Source: Kordiimonas sp. SCSIO 12610 (GTDB taxonomy: Bacteria > Pseudomonadota > Alphaproteobacteria > Sphingomonadales > Kordiimonadaceae). From it: 64,000 bases of DNA. A program made the position numbers and the translations under genes. Below, one piece after another: positions 1 through 9,277 of this stretch. Location of the stretch: positions 1,994,501 through 2,058,500 of the forward strand of contig NZ_CP073747.1 of assembly GCF_024398015.1 (NCBI RefSeq), in the 5' to 3' direction. How positions within the stretch are numbered: the stretch's first letter is position 1; the number at the start of each line of letters is the position of its first letter. The notes beneath the pieces were generated by a model. That model saw only the letters and a list, made by a program, of their open reading frames with translations. It was not told the origin of the DNA and did not search any database.

Positions 1-257
1 ACCTTCATCGGACGCCCAGTTTTCACGTTGCAAAAAGCACAGGCCCGCGTGCAGGTATCACCCAAAATCATCACAGTCGCATGCTTGTTTTTCCAGCATT
101 CCCCGATGTTCGGACATGCTGCTTCCTCGCAAACCGTATGCAAGTTTTTCTCCCGCATCAGCTTGCGGGTTTCCGCATATTCCTTGCTCACGGGCGCCTT
201 CACCCGTATCCATTCGGGCTTACGCTGGAATTGCCGTTTTTCTTCAGGCTTGTTCAT
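1..257 (-). CDS. lipA: Lipoyl synthase LipA, N-terminal part (runs off left edge)
   Basis: Radical-SAM enzyme that inserts two sulfurs into protein-bound octanoyl groups to make lipoyl cofactors, which the pyruvate dehydrogenase subunits encoded next door require. Only the first 85 codons are inside the window. They contain the auxiliary cluster motif [12 protein letters not shown] and then the radical-SAM cluster motif CTRACAFC, both typical of LipA. The ATG at 255-257 is preceded by GGAGAG, and an in-frame stop lies just upstream, so the start is well fixed. It lies downstream of lpdA on the same strand but is separated from it by the TPR/TonB_C gene. The identification is secure from the two cysteine motifs. 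Confidence 0.95.
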   Translation of the reverse strand, partial: MNKPEEKRQFQRKPEWIRVKAPVSKEYAETRKLMREKNLHTVCEEAACPNIGECWKNKHATVMILGDTCTRACAFCNVKTGRPMK

Positions 258-297
258 GCTCTCTCCGATCTTCGGTTATAACCGTTATCTGCCCTCC

Positions 298-326
298 CCT
301 TTAATAGCAGACGTTATTCACGTCAA
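298..326 (-). promoter_or_regulatory. Candidate promoter for lipA
   Basis: Read on the minus strand there is TTGACG, a 17-bp spacer, then TAAAGG, followed about 40 nt later by the lipA start. The -35 is good and the -10 poor. The same TTGA..., 17 bp, TAAAG arrangement is seen upstream of lexA and rpsB. A perfect 12-bp palindrome, CGGTTATAACCG (273-284), lies between this site and the start codon and could be an operator. This is inference from spacing only. Confidence 0.3.
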
Positions 327-361
327 TCATTCCCCGTTTAATAATATACTCAGGAAGCACT

Positions 362-1489
362 CTAATAGTTTAAAGCAAACGTAAAATTATATCGCACTTT
401 GCCACCACAATAGACTTCACCATTTATTGAAGAATATTTAAATAAGCTCGCTGCACGTATTGCTGACTTTTCAAAGTAACCTTTTGGTACAGCAGATATA
501 ATATCGATACTATCTTTAACAACCGAGCCATCTGGTAAAACTTCAAAATCAACGATTACTCTCCCTTGAATTCGCTTTCTTACAGCTTTTTTAGGATACT
601 CTGGCTGCACTCTAACACTTGGCTGACAAGTTTCGCTATCCTGAATTTTTTTGACTGAATTCAGAACAGGCGTGGCTAGAATATTTTCTCCATTAATATT
701 CATTTCAATAGTACGACACTGTTTAAAATGCTCATTTGCAAACATTTTAGCCATTGAGTTATCTTTTCCATGTTTTACAGACTGTATATTGGCGATGTGA
801 CTACAAAATACATTTGTAGCATCTGGCCAAATTGCGATTGCTTTCTCGAAATGTGAAACTGCACGATCAATATCTCCGAACTCTAACTGAACATTTAGCG
901 CAATTTCATACCAAGACTTATCGGGTATGTATAAGTTGTTTTCCTCATGTAACGTGATTGCTTCTTCAGCATATTTAACAGCATTTTTCAATTTTCCCCT
1001 CATATAATAAAGCTGAGATATATATGCTAAATGCTGAACATTAATTTCTTTATCTTTTGGCGCCCATTTTAAAAAATATTCATGAGCATCATCATAGTTT
1101 CCTGTGGCGAAATAAGCTTGTGAAAGAGAATATAATAGCGATGTCTCTATAATGGACGGTTTAATTTTTTTTGCCGCCATTTGTGCATTTACAAGATAAC
1201 TAATAGTTTCTTCACTATTATCGCTGTCGACAAAATTTAACATAAAATTCCACAACAAATACTCTTCATAAGGATTGTTTTTTCTCGTAAATTGCTTGTC
1301 AACAATTTGACGAGCCTTAGCGATATCTTTTTCTTTAAAAGCCTTGTCGGCCTTCAAAAAAATCTTATGAAACTTTTTCGAAATAGAATAACTTTTACGT
1401 TCGATACCATCATCAGATAAAATACTAAAAGCACTTGCAGCTGTAACAAACAAACATACTAAAAGTGTTCTAAACGTTTTGATTGCCAT
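362..1489 (-). CDS. Exported TPR protein with C-terminal TonB_C domain
   Basis: A 375-residue protein with an N-terminal signal peptide (about residues 1-21, ending ASA). A helical repeat region of TPR type follows (roughly 50-250; several Tyr/Ala-rich helix pairs such as AYFATGNYDDAHEYF). The C-terminal domain (about 290-375) resembles the TonB C-terminal fold, with YPKKAVRKRIQGRVIVDF and a final beta-strand. Classical TonB has a membrane anchor and a proline-rich linker; neither is visible here, so it is probably a periplasmic protein that borrowed the domain rather than an energy transducer. The start has a G-run ribosome site just upstream. Base composition is clearly more AT-rich than the pdh genes, and it separates lipA from lpdA, which suggests later insertion. 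Function unknown. Confidence 0.75.
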   Translation of the reverse strand: MAIKTFRTLLVCLFVTAASAFSILSDDGIERKSYSISKKFHKIFLKADKAFKEKDIAKARQIVDKQFTRKNNPYEEYLLWNFMLNFVDSDNSEETISYLVNAQMAAKKIKPSIIETSLLYSLSQAYFATGNYDDAHEYFLKWAPKDKEINVQHLAYISQLYYMRGKLKNAVKYAEEAITLHEENNLYIPDKSWYEIALNVQLEFGDIDRAVSHFEKAIAIWPDATNVFCSHIANIQSVKHGKDNSMAKMFANEHFKQCRTIEMNINGENILATPVLNSVKKIQDSETCQPSVRVQPEYPKKAVRKRIQGRVIVDFEVLPDGSVVKDSIDIISAVPKGYFEKSAIRAASLFKYSSINGEVYCGGKVRYNFTFALNY

Positions 1490-1566
1490 ATAATCCCCCC
1501 ATCAAAAAGAACAACCAAAAGTTTAACCTGTATACCAGTTAGGTAAAGATAATTTTTCAGTAAGCA

Positions 1567-2961
1567 CTAAAAATGAATAGCCCTTCCATAGGCGTCAAGA
1601 ACGCTTTCATGCATCATTTCGGATAATGTTGGGTGTGGGAACACCGTATGCATCAACTCGGCCTCGGTGGTCTCTAAGGTGCGGCCAACCACATAGCCCT
1701 GAATCATCTCGGTCACTTCCGCACCGATCATGTGCGCACCCAAAAGCTCCCCTGTTTTCTCGTCGAACACAGTTTTCACAAAGCCTTCGGTTTCACCGAG
1801 CGCAATCGCCTTACCATTGCCAATGAATGGGAATTTGCCAACCTTCACCTTATAGCCAGCCTCTTTCGCTTTGGCTTCAGTCATACCGACAGACGCAACC
1901 TGTGGACGGCAATAGGTGCAGCCCGGAATATTGGATTTATCCATCGGATGCAGGTCCGGCATGCCAGCGATTTTCTCTACGGCAATAATGCCTTCGTGCG
2001 ATGCCTTGTGCGCGAGCCAAGGCGCGCCTGCAACGTCACCAATCGCCCAAACACCCTCTACGCCCGTGAAGCCCCATTCGTCTGTTACGATATGACTGCG
2101 ATCAACAGGAACTTTGATATCTTCGAGGCCAAGGTTTTCAACGTTACCAGCGATCCCGATCGCGAGGATCACCTTCTCAACAGTAATTTCCTGCTTCTTG
2201 CCATTTTGTTCAACAACACAGGTAACGCTGCTCTTACCTTTCTTCAGTTCAGTCACTGAAGCGGATTTCATGATTTTCATACCTTGTTTCTTGAACGATG
2301 TTTCCGCAAATGCAGACACTTCCGCGTCTTCAACAGGCAGGATACGATCCATCATTTCAACAACGGTTACATCAGTGCCGAACTCGTTATAAAAACTTGC
2401 AAACTCAATACCGATCGCACCGCTACCAATCACCAGCATACTTTTCGGTAGTGTTTTTGGTGTCATGGCGTGCTTATATGTCCAAACCAGATCACCATCA
2501 GCCTGAAGGTGCGGTAATTCGCGCGCACGGGCCCCTGTCGCAATAATGATATTTTTGGCTGTTACTTCAGTTGTTTTGCCGTCTTTTGAGACAACGAGTT
2601 TGTTACGTGCCTGAAACTTTGCTTCGCCGTCGATGTGTGTCACTTTGTTTTTCTTAAGGAGATGCGCAATACCCGATGATAATTGCCCGGCAACACCGCG
2701 GCTGCGTTTTACAATCGCGTCCACATCAAAACCAACATTATCGATCTTGAGGCCAAAATCCTTCGCATGTTTTGCAAGATGAAAAACCTCGGCAGACCGC
2801 AAAAGCGCCTTCGTTGGGATACAGCCCCAATTAAGACAAATACCACCAAGGTGCTCGCGTTCAACACACGCAACCTTCATCCCCAGTTGCGCACCCCGAA
2901 TTGCTGCCACGTAACCACCCGGGCCACCACCAATAACAACAAGATCAAAATTATCAGCCAT
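1567..2961 (-). CDS. lpdA: Dihydrolipoyl dehydrogenase (E3)
   Basis: FAD-dependent E3 subunit of the pyruvate dehydrogenase complex. It reoxidises dihydrolipoamide and reduces NAD. Visible features are the N-terminal FAD-binding GGGPGG (residues 11-16), the redox disulfide in GGICLNWGCIPT (Cys42 and Cys47), a second nucleotide-binding stretch VIGSGAIGIEFAS, and the C-terminal HPTLSE with the catalytic His/Glu pair. Length 464 is normal. Two consecutive ATG codons occur (2964 and 2961). The second is better spaced from the upstream AGGAA and is chosen, but the first is possible. It closes the pdhA-pdhB-pdhC-cupin-lpdA cluster. Confidence 0.96.
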   Translation of the reverse strand: MADNFDLVVIGGGPGGYVAAIRGAQLGMKVACVEREHLGGICLNWGCIPTKALLRSAEVFHLAKHAKDFGLKIDNVGFDVDAIVKRSRGVAGQLSSGIAHLLKKNKVTHIDGEAKFQARNKLVVSKDGKTTEVTAKNIIIATGARARELPHLQADGDLVWTYKHAMTPKTLPKSMLVIGSGAIGIEFASFYNEFGTDVTVVEMMDRILPVEDAEVSAFAETSFKKQGMKIMKSASVTELKKGKSSVTCVVEQNGKKQEITVEKVILAIGIAGNVENLGLEDIKVPVDRSHIVTDEWGFTGVEGVWAIGDVAGAPWLAHKASHEGIIAVEKIAGMPDLHPMDKSNIPGCTYCRPQVASVGMTEAKAKEAGYKVKVGKFPFIGNGKAIALGETEGFVKTVFDEKTGELLGAHMIGAEVTEMIQGYVVGRTLETTEAELMHTVFPHPTLSEMMHESVLDAYGRAIHF

Positions 2962-3018
2962 CATTATTTCCTAAATTAGCGTCAGGTTTATCCCTGTATG
3001 CCGATTAAATTCAGCCGC

Positions 3019-3378
3019 TTATATTCTATCATGATTTTCCTTGCGAAGGTCGCTTTCAACACCGCCTGTATGATCGGTGCCTGCGTCCTCGAAAATCATC
3101 ACGCTTGCGCCCTCGCTTGTGTGCGGGCGGTGCTCAACACCTTTGGGTACAACAATCATTTCACCGGGCTCAAGCGTGACTTCCTTATCCCGAAATTCGA
3201 GATGCAAAGTCCCCTCAATAACAAGGAACATTTCATCCGTGTCATCATGCTTATGCCAAATAAAATCCCCGTCCAATTTCGCGAGATACACCATATGATT
3301 ATCAACATTCGCAATAATCTTTGGGGTCCATGTATCGCTGAAAAGGCCAAGTTTTTCCTTGATATTGATCACATCCAT
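3019..3378 (-). CDS. Small single-domain cupin protein
   Basis: A 119-residue protein made of one cupin barrel. The first cupin motif is visible as HKHDDTDEMFLVIEG (metal-ligand His and Glu) and the second as PKGVEHRPHT, so metal binding is likely. It lies inside the pyruvate dehydrogenase cluster, between pdhC and lpdA, with gaps of only a few dozen bases, and is probably co-transcribed. The ATG has an upstream AAGGAG. Cupins of this size include mannose-6-phosphate isomerase-like and sensor-type proteins. Neither substrate nor role can be assigned, although the location suggests a link with 2-oxoacid or lipoyl metabolism. Confidence 0.8.
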   Translation of the reverse strand: MDVINIKEKLGLFSDTWTPKIIANVDNHMVYLAKLDGDFIWHKHDDTDEMFLVIEGTLHLEFRDKEVTLEPGEMIVVPKGVEHRPHTSEGASVMIFEDAGTDHTGGVESDLRKENHDRI

Positions 3379-3402
3379 TTCTAGTACTCCTTACAAAACT
3401 AA

Positions 3403-4740
3403 TTACAGCAGCATAGTCAGCGGATCTTCGATATATCCTTTGAACGCCGCCAAAAACTCTGCACCAACGGCGCCGTCAATCGCGCGGTGATCACACGAAA
3501 GCGTACAGCTCATCACTGTTGCAACCGCGAGCGCACCGTCTTTCACCACTGCGCGCTGTTCACCCGCACCTACGGCCAAAATCGCGCCTTGTGGCGGGTT
3601 GATAACGGCTGAAAACTCTTTGATACCGAACATACCAAGGTTAGAGATTGAGAAAGTACCACCAGCATAATCCTCTGGCATCAATTTGCCGTCTTTTGCT
3701 TTACCTGCAAGCTCTTTCACATCACTTGAAATTTGAGCTAAACCTTTTGCGTCAGCGCCGCGCACGACAGGTGTAACGAGGCCACCCTCGACAGCAACCG
3801 CAACGGATATATCCGCGCGCTCATACCAATACATTTTGTCGCCGGCATATTGAACGTTCGCGGCAGGCACCTTCTTAAGCGCGAGCGCGGAAGCGCGGAT
3901 GATGAAATCATTCACCGATAGTTTCACACCGCTATCAGCAAGTTTAGCATTTAATTCCTTGCGTTGTTTGAGGAGGTTATCGAGCTCACACTCAATCGTA
4001 AGATAGAAATGCGGTACGGTTGTTTTTGATTCCGTCAAGCGGCGCGCAATTGTTTTCCGCATACCGGAGAGCTTTTCTTCGCGGTACGGAATATCATCAT
4101 GCGGGCCGTATTCACTCGCGGTAGGCGCTGGTGCACTCGCTGCCTGGGTAGGTGCGCTTGCAGGTGCAGGCGATGCAGAAGCCGCAACACCACCAGAAGC
4201 AATCGCTGCTTCAACATCACGTTTGACGATCCGTCCATTCGGGCCAGAACCCGCAACCGCCGCGATATCAAGGCCTTCATTTAAAGCAATTCGTTTCGCA
4301 AGTGGTGACGCCTTAACACGATTTCCATCACCTGAAGGCGCAGCAGTCGGTGTGGCTGGAGCAACAGGTACTGATTGAGGTGCAGCCTGTGTCGCAGGTG
4401 CCGGCGTTGAAGTAGCTGTTTCAGTTTTAGGGGCTGGAGCTGGTACTGGTGCCGCGCTTGCAGCAGGAGCACCTGCGGCAACATCAGCGACATCTTCACC
4501 GTCTTCGGCAAGTACCGCGATAATCTCACCGACTTTTACATCCTCAGTGCCTTCAGCAATAAAGATTTTGGCGATTGTACCTTCGTCGATGGCTTCAACT
4601 TCCATCGTTGCCTTATCGGTTTCAATCTCAGCGATCACATCACCGCTTTCGACGCTGTCGCCTTCTTTAACAAGCCATTTTGCAAGCGTTCCTGCTTCCA
4701 TCGTTGGCGATAATGCCGGCATAAAAATTTCTACAGCCAT
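3403..4740 (-). CDS. pdhC: Pyruvate dehydrogenase E2, dihydrolipoamide acetyltransferase
   Basis: Core of the pyruvate dehydrogenase complex, transferring acetyl from lipoyl to CoA. Domain order: one N-terminal lipoyl domain with the modified lysine in [11 protein letters not shown] (Lys43), an Ala/Pro-rich flexible linker (about 80-135), a peripheral subunit-binding domain ([12 protein letters not shown]... [10 protein letters not shown]), a second Ala/Pro linker, and the catalytic domain ending with [14 protein letters not shown], which holds the active-site His and Asp. Length 445 is typical for the single-lipoyl alphaproteobacterial form. Start ATG has AAGGGAG upstream. It follows pdhB after 12 nt. 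Part of its lipoyl domain is identical in DNA to that of pdhB. Confidence 0.97.
   Translation of the reverse strand: MAVEIFMPALSPTMEAGTLAKWLVKEGDSVESGDVIAEIETDKATMEVEAIDEGTIAKIFIAEGTEDVKVGEIIAVLAEDGEDVADVAAGAPAASAAPVPAPAPKTETATSTPAPATQAAPQSVPVAPATPTAAPSGDGNRVKASPLAKRIALNEGLDIAAVAGSGPNGRIVKRDVEAAIASGGVAASASPAPASAPTQAASAPAPTASEYGPHDDIPYREEKLSGMRKTIARRLTESKTTVPHFYLTIECELDNLLKQRKELNAKLADSGVKLSVNDFIIRASALALKKVPAANVQYAGDKMYWYERADISVAVAVEGGLVTPVVRGADAKGLAQISSDVKELAGKAKDGKLMPEDYAGGTFSISNLGMFGIKEFSAVINPPQGAILAVGAGEQRAVVKDGALAVATVMSCTLSCDHRAIDGAVGAEFLAAFKGYIEDPLTMLL
4591..4652. repeat. Lipoyl-domain direct repeat, copy in pdhC
   Basis: 62 bp matching 5986-6047 in pdhB with a single mismatch. The 46 bp at 4607-4652 are identical to 6002-6047. 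It encodes the segment around the lipoylated lysine. Synonymous positions also match, which goes beyond what protein conservation requires and suggests recent duplication or gene conversion. Confidence 0.85.
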
Positions 4741-4752
4741 AATCTCGCTCCC

Positions 4753-6135
4753 TTAACCGACGTAACAAACGGCTTTGGCCGCTTCTACAATATTTTCCGC
4801 TTTAACAATCGCGGCCTTCTCTAGGTTTGCAGCGTATGGAAGCGGCACATCAACACTGTTCACGCGTGTTACTGGCGCGTCCAGCCAATCAAAGGCCTGT
4901 TCCATCAACTGCGCAGATACATCACTCGCAACCGAGCATTGTGGCCACCCTTCTTCCGCGATGACACAGCGGTTTGTTTTCTTCACGCTTTCAATCACGG
5001 TATCAATATCAAGTGGGCGGATAGTACGTAGGTCAATCACTTCTGCACTAATGCCTTGTGCCGCAAGCTCATCAGCCGCTTTCAAGGCCTCACCAACTGT
5101 GATTGAGTATGAAACGATGGTCACGTCAGTGCCTTCACGGAAAATACGGGCTTTTCCAATTGGGAGTACATAATCATCTATATCAGGGATATCAAAGCTT
5201 TCACCGTACATCAGTTCGTTCTCAAGGAACACAACTGGATTAGGGTCGCGGATCGCTGCTTTTAAAAGGCCTTTACAGTCAGCAGCATCATAAGGTGCAA
5301 TCACCTTAAGACCCGGAACGTTCGCATACCATGAGGCATAGTTCTGACTATGCTGCGCACCCACGCGTGACGCCGCGCCGTTAGGGCCGCGGAATACGAT
5401 CGGGCACGCGACCAAGCCGCCTGACATGTAACGAGTTTTCGCTGCCGAGTTGATAATATGGTCAATCGCCTGCATGGCGAAATTGAACGTCATAAATTCG
5501 ATAACAGGCTTAAGGCCAGCAAAGGCAGCGCCAGCACCAAGCCCCGCAAAACCGTGCTCGGTAATCGGTGTATCGATCACCCGGTCAGCGCCAAATTCGT
5601 CAAGCAAACCTTGCGTTACCTTATAAGCACCTTGGTATTCAGCAACCTCTTCCCCCATCACGAAAACATCACCGTCAAGGCGCATTTCCTCTGCCATCGC
5701 ATCCCGAAGCGCTTCACGAACGGTAACTGTCACCATGTCCGTGCCAGCAGGAATTTCAGGGTCCGCCAGATTTTCAGCAGGTGCAATAGGTGCCGCCTGC
5801 ACGGCATCGGTGAAAACTTCTTGAGCGGGAGCAGCAATCGCTTCTGACACAGCAGGAGCAGCAGAGGGTGCAGTTACCGCACTTGCGTCTTCGCCGTCCT
5901 CAGCAACAAGCGCGATTAACTCGCCAACTTTGACATTCTCACTGCCTTCATCGATCAGGATTTGAGCAACAGTTCCGTCATCAACGGCTTCAACTTCCAT
6001 TGTTGCCTTATCGGTTTCAATCTCAGCGATCACATCACCGCTTTCGATTTTATCGCCAACTTTTACAAGCCACTTGGCAAGGGTACCCTCTTCCATTGTT
6101 GGTGAAAGCGCCGGCATAGTAATTTCAATAGCCAT
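4753..6135 (-). CDS. pdhB: Pyruvate dehydrogenase E1 beta with N-terminal lipoyl domain
   Basis: Beta subunit of the thiamine-diphosphate E1 component. Residues 1-80 form a lipoyl domain ([11 protein letters not shown], Lys43), then an Ala-rich linker (about 85-130), then the transketolase pyrimidine-binding and C-terminal domains ([44 protein letters not shown]). E1-beta with its own lipoyl domain is a hallmark of alphaproteobacterial complexes. A TTG codon at 6141 extends the frame by two residues, but GGGAG is correctly spaced only for the ATG at 6135, which also matches the usual [12 protein letters not shown] start. It lies between pdhA (15-nt gap) and pdhC. Confidence 0.96.
   Translation of the reverse strand: MAIEITMPALSPTMEEGTLAKWLVKVGDKIESGDVIAEIETDKATMEVEAVDDGTVAQILIDEGSENVKVGELIALVAEDGEDASAVTAPSAAPAVSEAIAAPAQEVFTDAVQAAPIAPAENLADPEIPAGTDMVTVTVREALRDAMAEEMRLDGDVFVMGEEVAEYQGAYKVTQGLLDEFGADRVIDTPITEHGFAGLGAGAAFAGLKPVIEFMTFNFAMQAIDHIINSAAKTRYMSGGLVACPIVFRGPNGAASRVGAQHSQNYASWYANVPGLKVIAPYDAADCKGLLKAAIRDPNPVVFLENELMYGESFDIPDIDDYVLPIGKARIFREGTDVTIVSYSITVGEALKAADELAAQGISAEVIDLRTIRPLDIDTVIESVKKTNRCVIAEEGWPQCSVASDVSAQLMEQAFDWLDAPVTRVNSVDVPLPYAANLEKAAIVKAENIVEAAKAVCYVG
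5986..6047. repeat. Lipoyl-domain direct repeat, copy in pdhB
   Basis: Partner of 4591-4652, with one mismatch in 62 bp. It covers the codons around the lipoyl lysine of E1-beta. Confidence 0.85.
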
Positions 6136-6149
6136 TCTCAAACACTCCC

Positions 6150-7178
6150 TTACGCAAGCACATCAGTATAAAGTTCAGAAAGATCAGGTTCAGGGCATTC
6201 CTGCGCGAATGTAACAGCATCAGCGACCCGTTTCTTGATTTCCTTGTCGATATCTTTAAGGGCTGCCTCATCCATGATCTTGGCATCAAGAATTGCTTCC
6301 TTAACCTGTTCGATACAATCGCGTTCAGAGCGCATCTTCTGCACTTCTTCCTTAGCGCGGTATTTTGCGGGATCAGACATCGAATGTCCGCGGTAACGAT
6401 ATGTATTCATCTCAAGGATGATTGGCCCCTTGCCCGAACGACAATGCGCTACCGCTTCATCCATCGCAGCACGGACCGCGAGAACATCCATACCGTCTAC
6501 TTTTTTACCGGGAATACGGAAACTTTCGCCGCGCTTATGAAGTTCCACTTCAGAGCTTGCCCGGCTAACGCTCGTGCCCATCGCATATTGGTTATTTTCG
6601 ATAATGAAAATCGCAGGAAGGTTCCAAAGTTGAGCCATATTAAAGCTCTCGTAAACCTGACCCTGGTTTGCTGCACCGTCACCAAAGTAGGATACAGAAA
6701 CGCGATCATTTTTACGGTACTTTGCAGCAAATGCGAGACCAGTTCCAAGTGAAACCTGTGCGCCGACAATACCGTGCCCGCCGTAAAATCCTTTGGCGGG
6801 GTCGAACATATGCATTGACCCGCCCTTGCCTTTGGAAACGCCACCAGAACGTCCGGTCAATTCAGCCATCACAGCCTTAGGGTCAGAGCCCGCAACAAGC
6901 ATGTGCCCGTGTTCACGGTATCCAGTGATAACACTATCACCGTCGCCGAGAGCGGTTTGAATACCAACCACAACGGCTTCTTGCCCGATATAAAGATGGC
7001 AGAAACCACCAATAAGCCCCATCCCATATAATTGTCCGGCTTTCTCTTCAAAACGTCGGATCAAAAGCATTTCGCGGTAAAAATCCACCAGCTCACCATT
7101 GGATGGTTTGTACAGTGCAGGCTTAACAGCCTTGCGGCGTGGTGCTGTTTTTTTAGCAGGAGTTTTTTTTGTTGTCAT
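6150..7178 (-). CDS. pdhA: Pyruvate dehydrogenase E1 alpha
   Basis: Alpha subunit of the E1 heterotetramer, which decarboxylates pyruvate with thiamine diphosphate and loads acetyl on lipoyl groups. The first 20 residues are Lys/Ala-rich and probably disordered. The ThDP/Mg motif begins with GDGAANQG (about 166-173) and ends with ENN (about 194-196). The substrate and phosphorylation-loop region [15 protein letters not shown] is also conserved. Length 342 is typical. It is the first gene of the pdhABC cluster, transcribed leftward from the intergenic region at 7179-7311. Start ATG follows AGGAAGG. Confidence 0.97.
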   Translation of the reverse strand: MTTKKTPAKKTAPRRKAVKPALYKPSNGELVDFYREMLLIRRFEEKAGQLYGMGLIGGFCHLYIGQEAVVVGIQTALGDGDSVITGYREHGHMLVAGSDPKAVMAELTGRSGGVSKGKGGSMHMFDPAKGFYGGHGIVGAQVSLGTGLAFAAKYRKNDRVSVSYFGDGAANQGQVYESFNMAQLWNLPAIFIIENNQYAMGTSVSRASSEVELHKRGESFRIPGKKVDGMDVLAVRAAMDEAVAHCRSGKGPIILEMNTYRYRGHSMSDPAKYRAKEEVQKMRSERDCIEQVKEAILDAKIMDEAALKDIDKEIKKRVADAVTFAQECPEPDLSELYTDVLA

Positions 7179-7246
7179 AACGGCCTTCCTGAAAAGGTCG
7201 CGGGCAAGCGCCCGTGATCACTACATGAAACAATTAAAGTTGCCTA

Positions 7247-7275
7247 TAGATAACGACGATTAATGATTTTTGCAA
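7247..7275 (-). promoter_or_regulatory. Candidate promoter for pdhA
   Basis: On the minus strand TTGCAA and TATCTA are separated by exactly 17 bp, about 70 nt before the pdhA start. A short hairpin (CGGGC, 4-nt loop, GCCCG at 7201-7214) follows in the leader. The hexamers are weak, so this is tentative. The upstream ftsB terminator makes a promoter here necessary. Confidence 0.3.
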
Positions 7276-7311
7276 GGGACTATAAGTGTATGTTTTTTAA
7301 CAAAAAATAAA

Positions 7312-7334
7312 GATTAACTTGATTTTGGTTAATC
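7312..7334 (-). terminator. Probable terminator of ftsB
   Basis: On the minus strand GATTAAC, a 9-nt loop and GTTAATC are followed by a T-rich run (TTTATTTTTT). This lies about 10 nt past the ftsB stop. The stem is short and AT-rich, so strength is uncertain. Confidence 0.5.
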
Positions 7335-7343
7335 GTAAAAAAA

Positions 7344-7655
7344 TTACTCAATGAAAAGAACAACTTCGTCTTCGTGGATAAAACCAAGTTTTTTTCGAAC
7401 CTGTTCCTCTAACATATCTGGATCAATGTTATTTGTGTCCAATTGCGCGATCCGCATTTCAAGAAGATGACGTTCAGCAGCAACCTGACGAGCCTCAGAT
7501 TCAAGTTCTATTTCCTGTGCAGTAAGCGTTTTAAGGGCAGAGAGCGAGTTCTCTCCTTGAAAGGCATGGAAGGCGAAATAAAAGGCAACAAAAAGCCATA
7601 CCCCTGTCGCCAGAGAGCTCTTCATTCGCGCTGATATTTCAGTAAGTTTCCTCAT
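7344..7655 (-). CDS. ftsB: Septum formation initiator, FtsB/DivIC family
   Basis: Small bitopic division protein of 103 residues. It has a short basic N-terminus, one membrane segment (about residues 14-32, ATGVWLFVAFYFAFHAF), and a periplasmic heptad-rich coiled coil (about 40-80, LTAQEIELESEARQVAAERH). The acidic C-terminal part includes ARKKLGF-like VRKKLGFIHEDEVV, characteristic of the family. FtsB bridges FtsL and FtsQ in the divisome. The position between eno and pdhA is the usual one in alphaproteobacteria. The gene lies between the eno terminator and its own terminator, so it probably has its own short transcript. Confidence 0.88.
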   Translation of the reverse strand: MRKLTEISARMKSSLATGVWLFVAFYFAFHAFQGENSLSALKTLTAQEIELESEARQVAAERHLLEMRIAQLDTNNIDPDMLEEQVRKKLGFIHEDEVVLFIE

Positions 7656-7710
7656 ATAAGAATCATCTCACATGCGAATCACCACTGCAAGTATTTTTTT
7701 ATTAAAAATC

Positions 7711-7748
7711 AAAAAAAGCCCAAAAGAATCAAATTCTTAAGGGCTTTT
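7711..7748 (-). terminator. Rho-independent terminator of eno
   Basis: On the minus strand AAAAGCCC pairs with GGGCTTTT, enclosing a second stem AAGAAT/ATTCTT with a 3-nt loop and a small internal bulge. It is followed by a run of T. It starts about 35 nt after the eno stop. Confidence 0.85.
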
Positions 7749-7782
7749 CGAATTAACTAAACGTTAACGTATTATATCGACG

Positions 7783-9104
<1,322 letters not shown>

Positions 9105-9277
9105 AGTGCCCATCACGGCCATAATGCCTAAGGCAATTGACCATACGAATTGCTGGCTTTGTACAGCGATGCTTGTCGCTTCGCAAGTCTGGAATTCATG
9201 GATCAGATATCAGCGTGTTATTCATACTGGTCAAATCAGGACAGTCAGGTAAACTGATAAAAATTCGGGAGGGCAAA

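Noticed and set aside
28-384. Plus-strand open frame of 118 codons at the left edge
   Set aside because: It is antisense to the start of lipA, whose cysteine motifs and ribosome site are unmistakable on the other strand.
1732-2259. Plus-strand open frame of 175 codons
   Set aside because: Lies entirely antisense within lpdA and shows no recognisable domain; it is a composition shadow.
4100-4500. Repetitive Ala/Pro codons in pdhC as a DNA repeat
   Set aside because: They encode the normal flexible linkers of E2 and have no regular repeat unit.
6136-6141. TTG at 6141 as the start of pdhB
   Set aside because: Spacing from GGGAG would be only about 3 nt; the ATG at 6135 fits the ribosome site and the family N-terminus.
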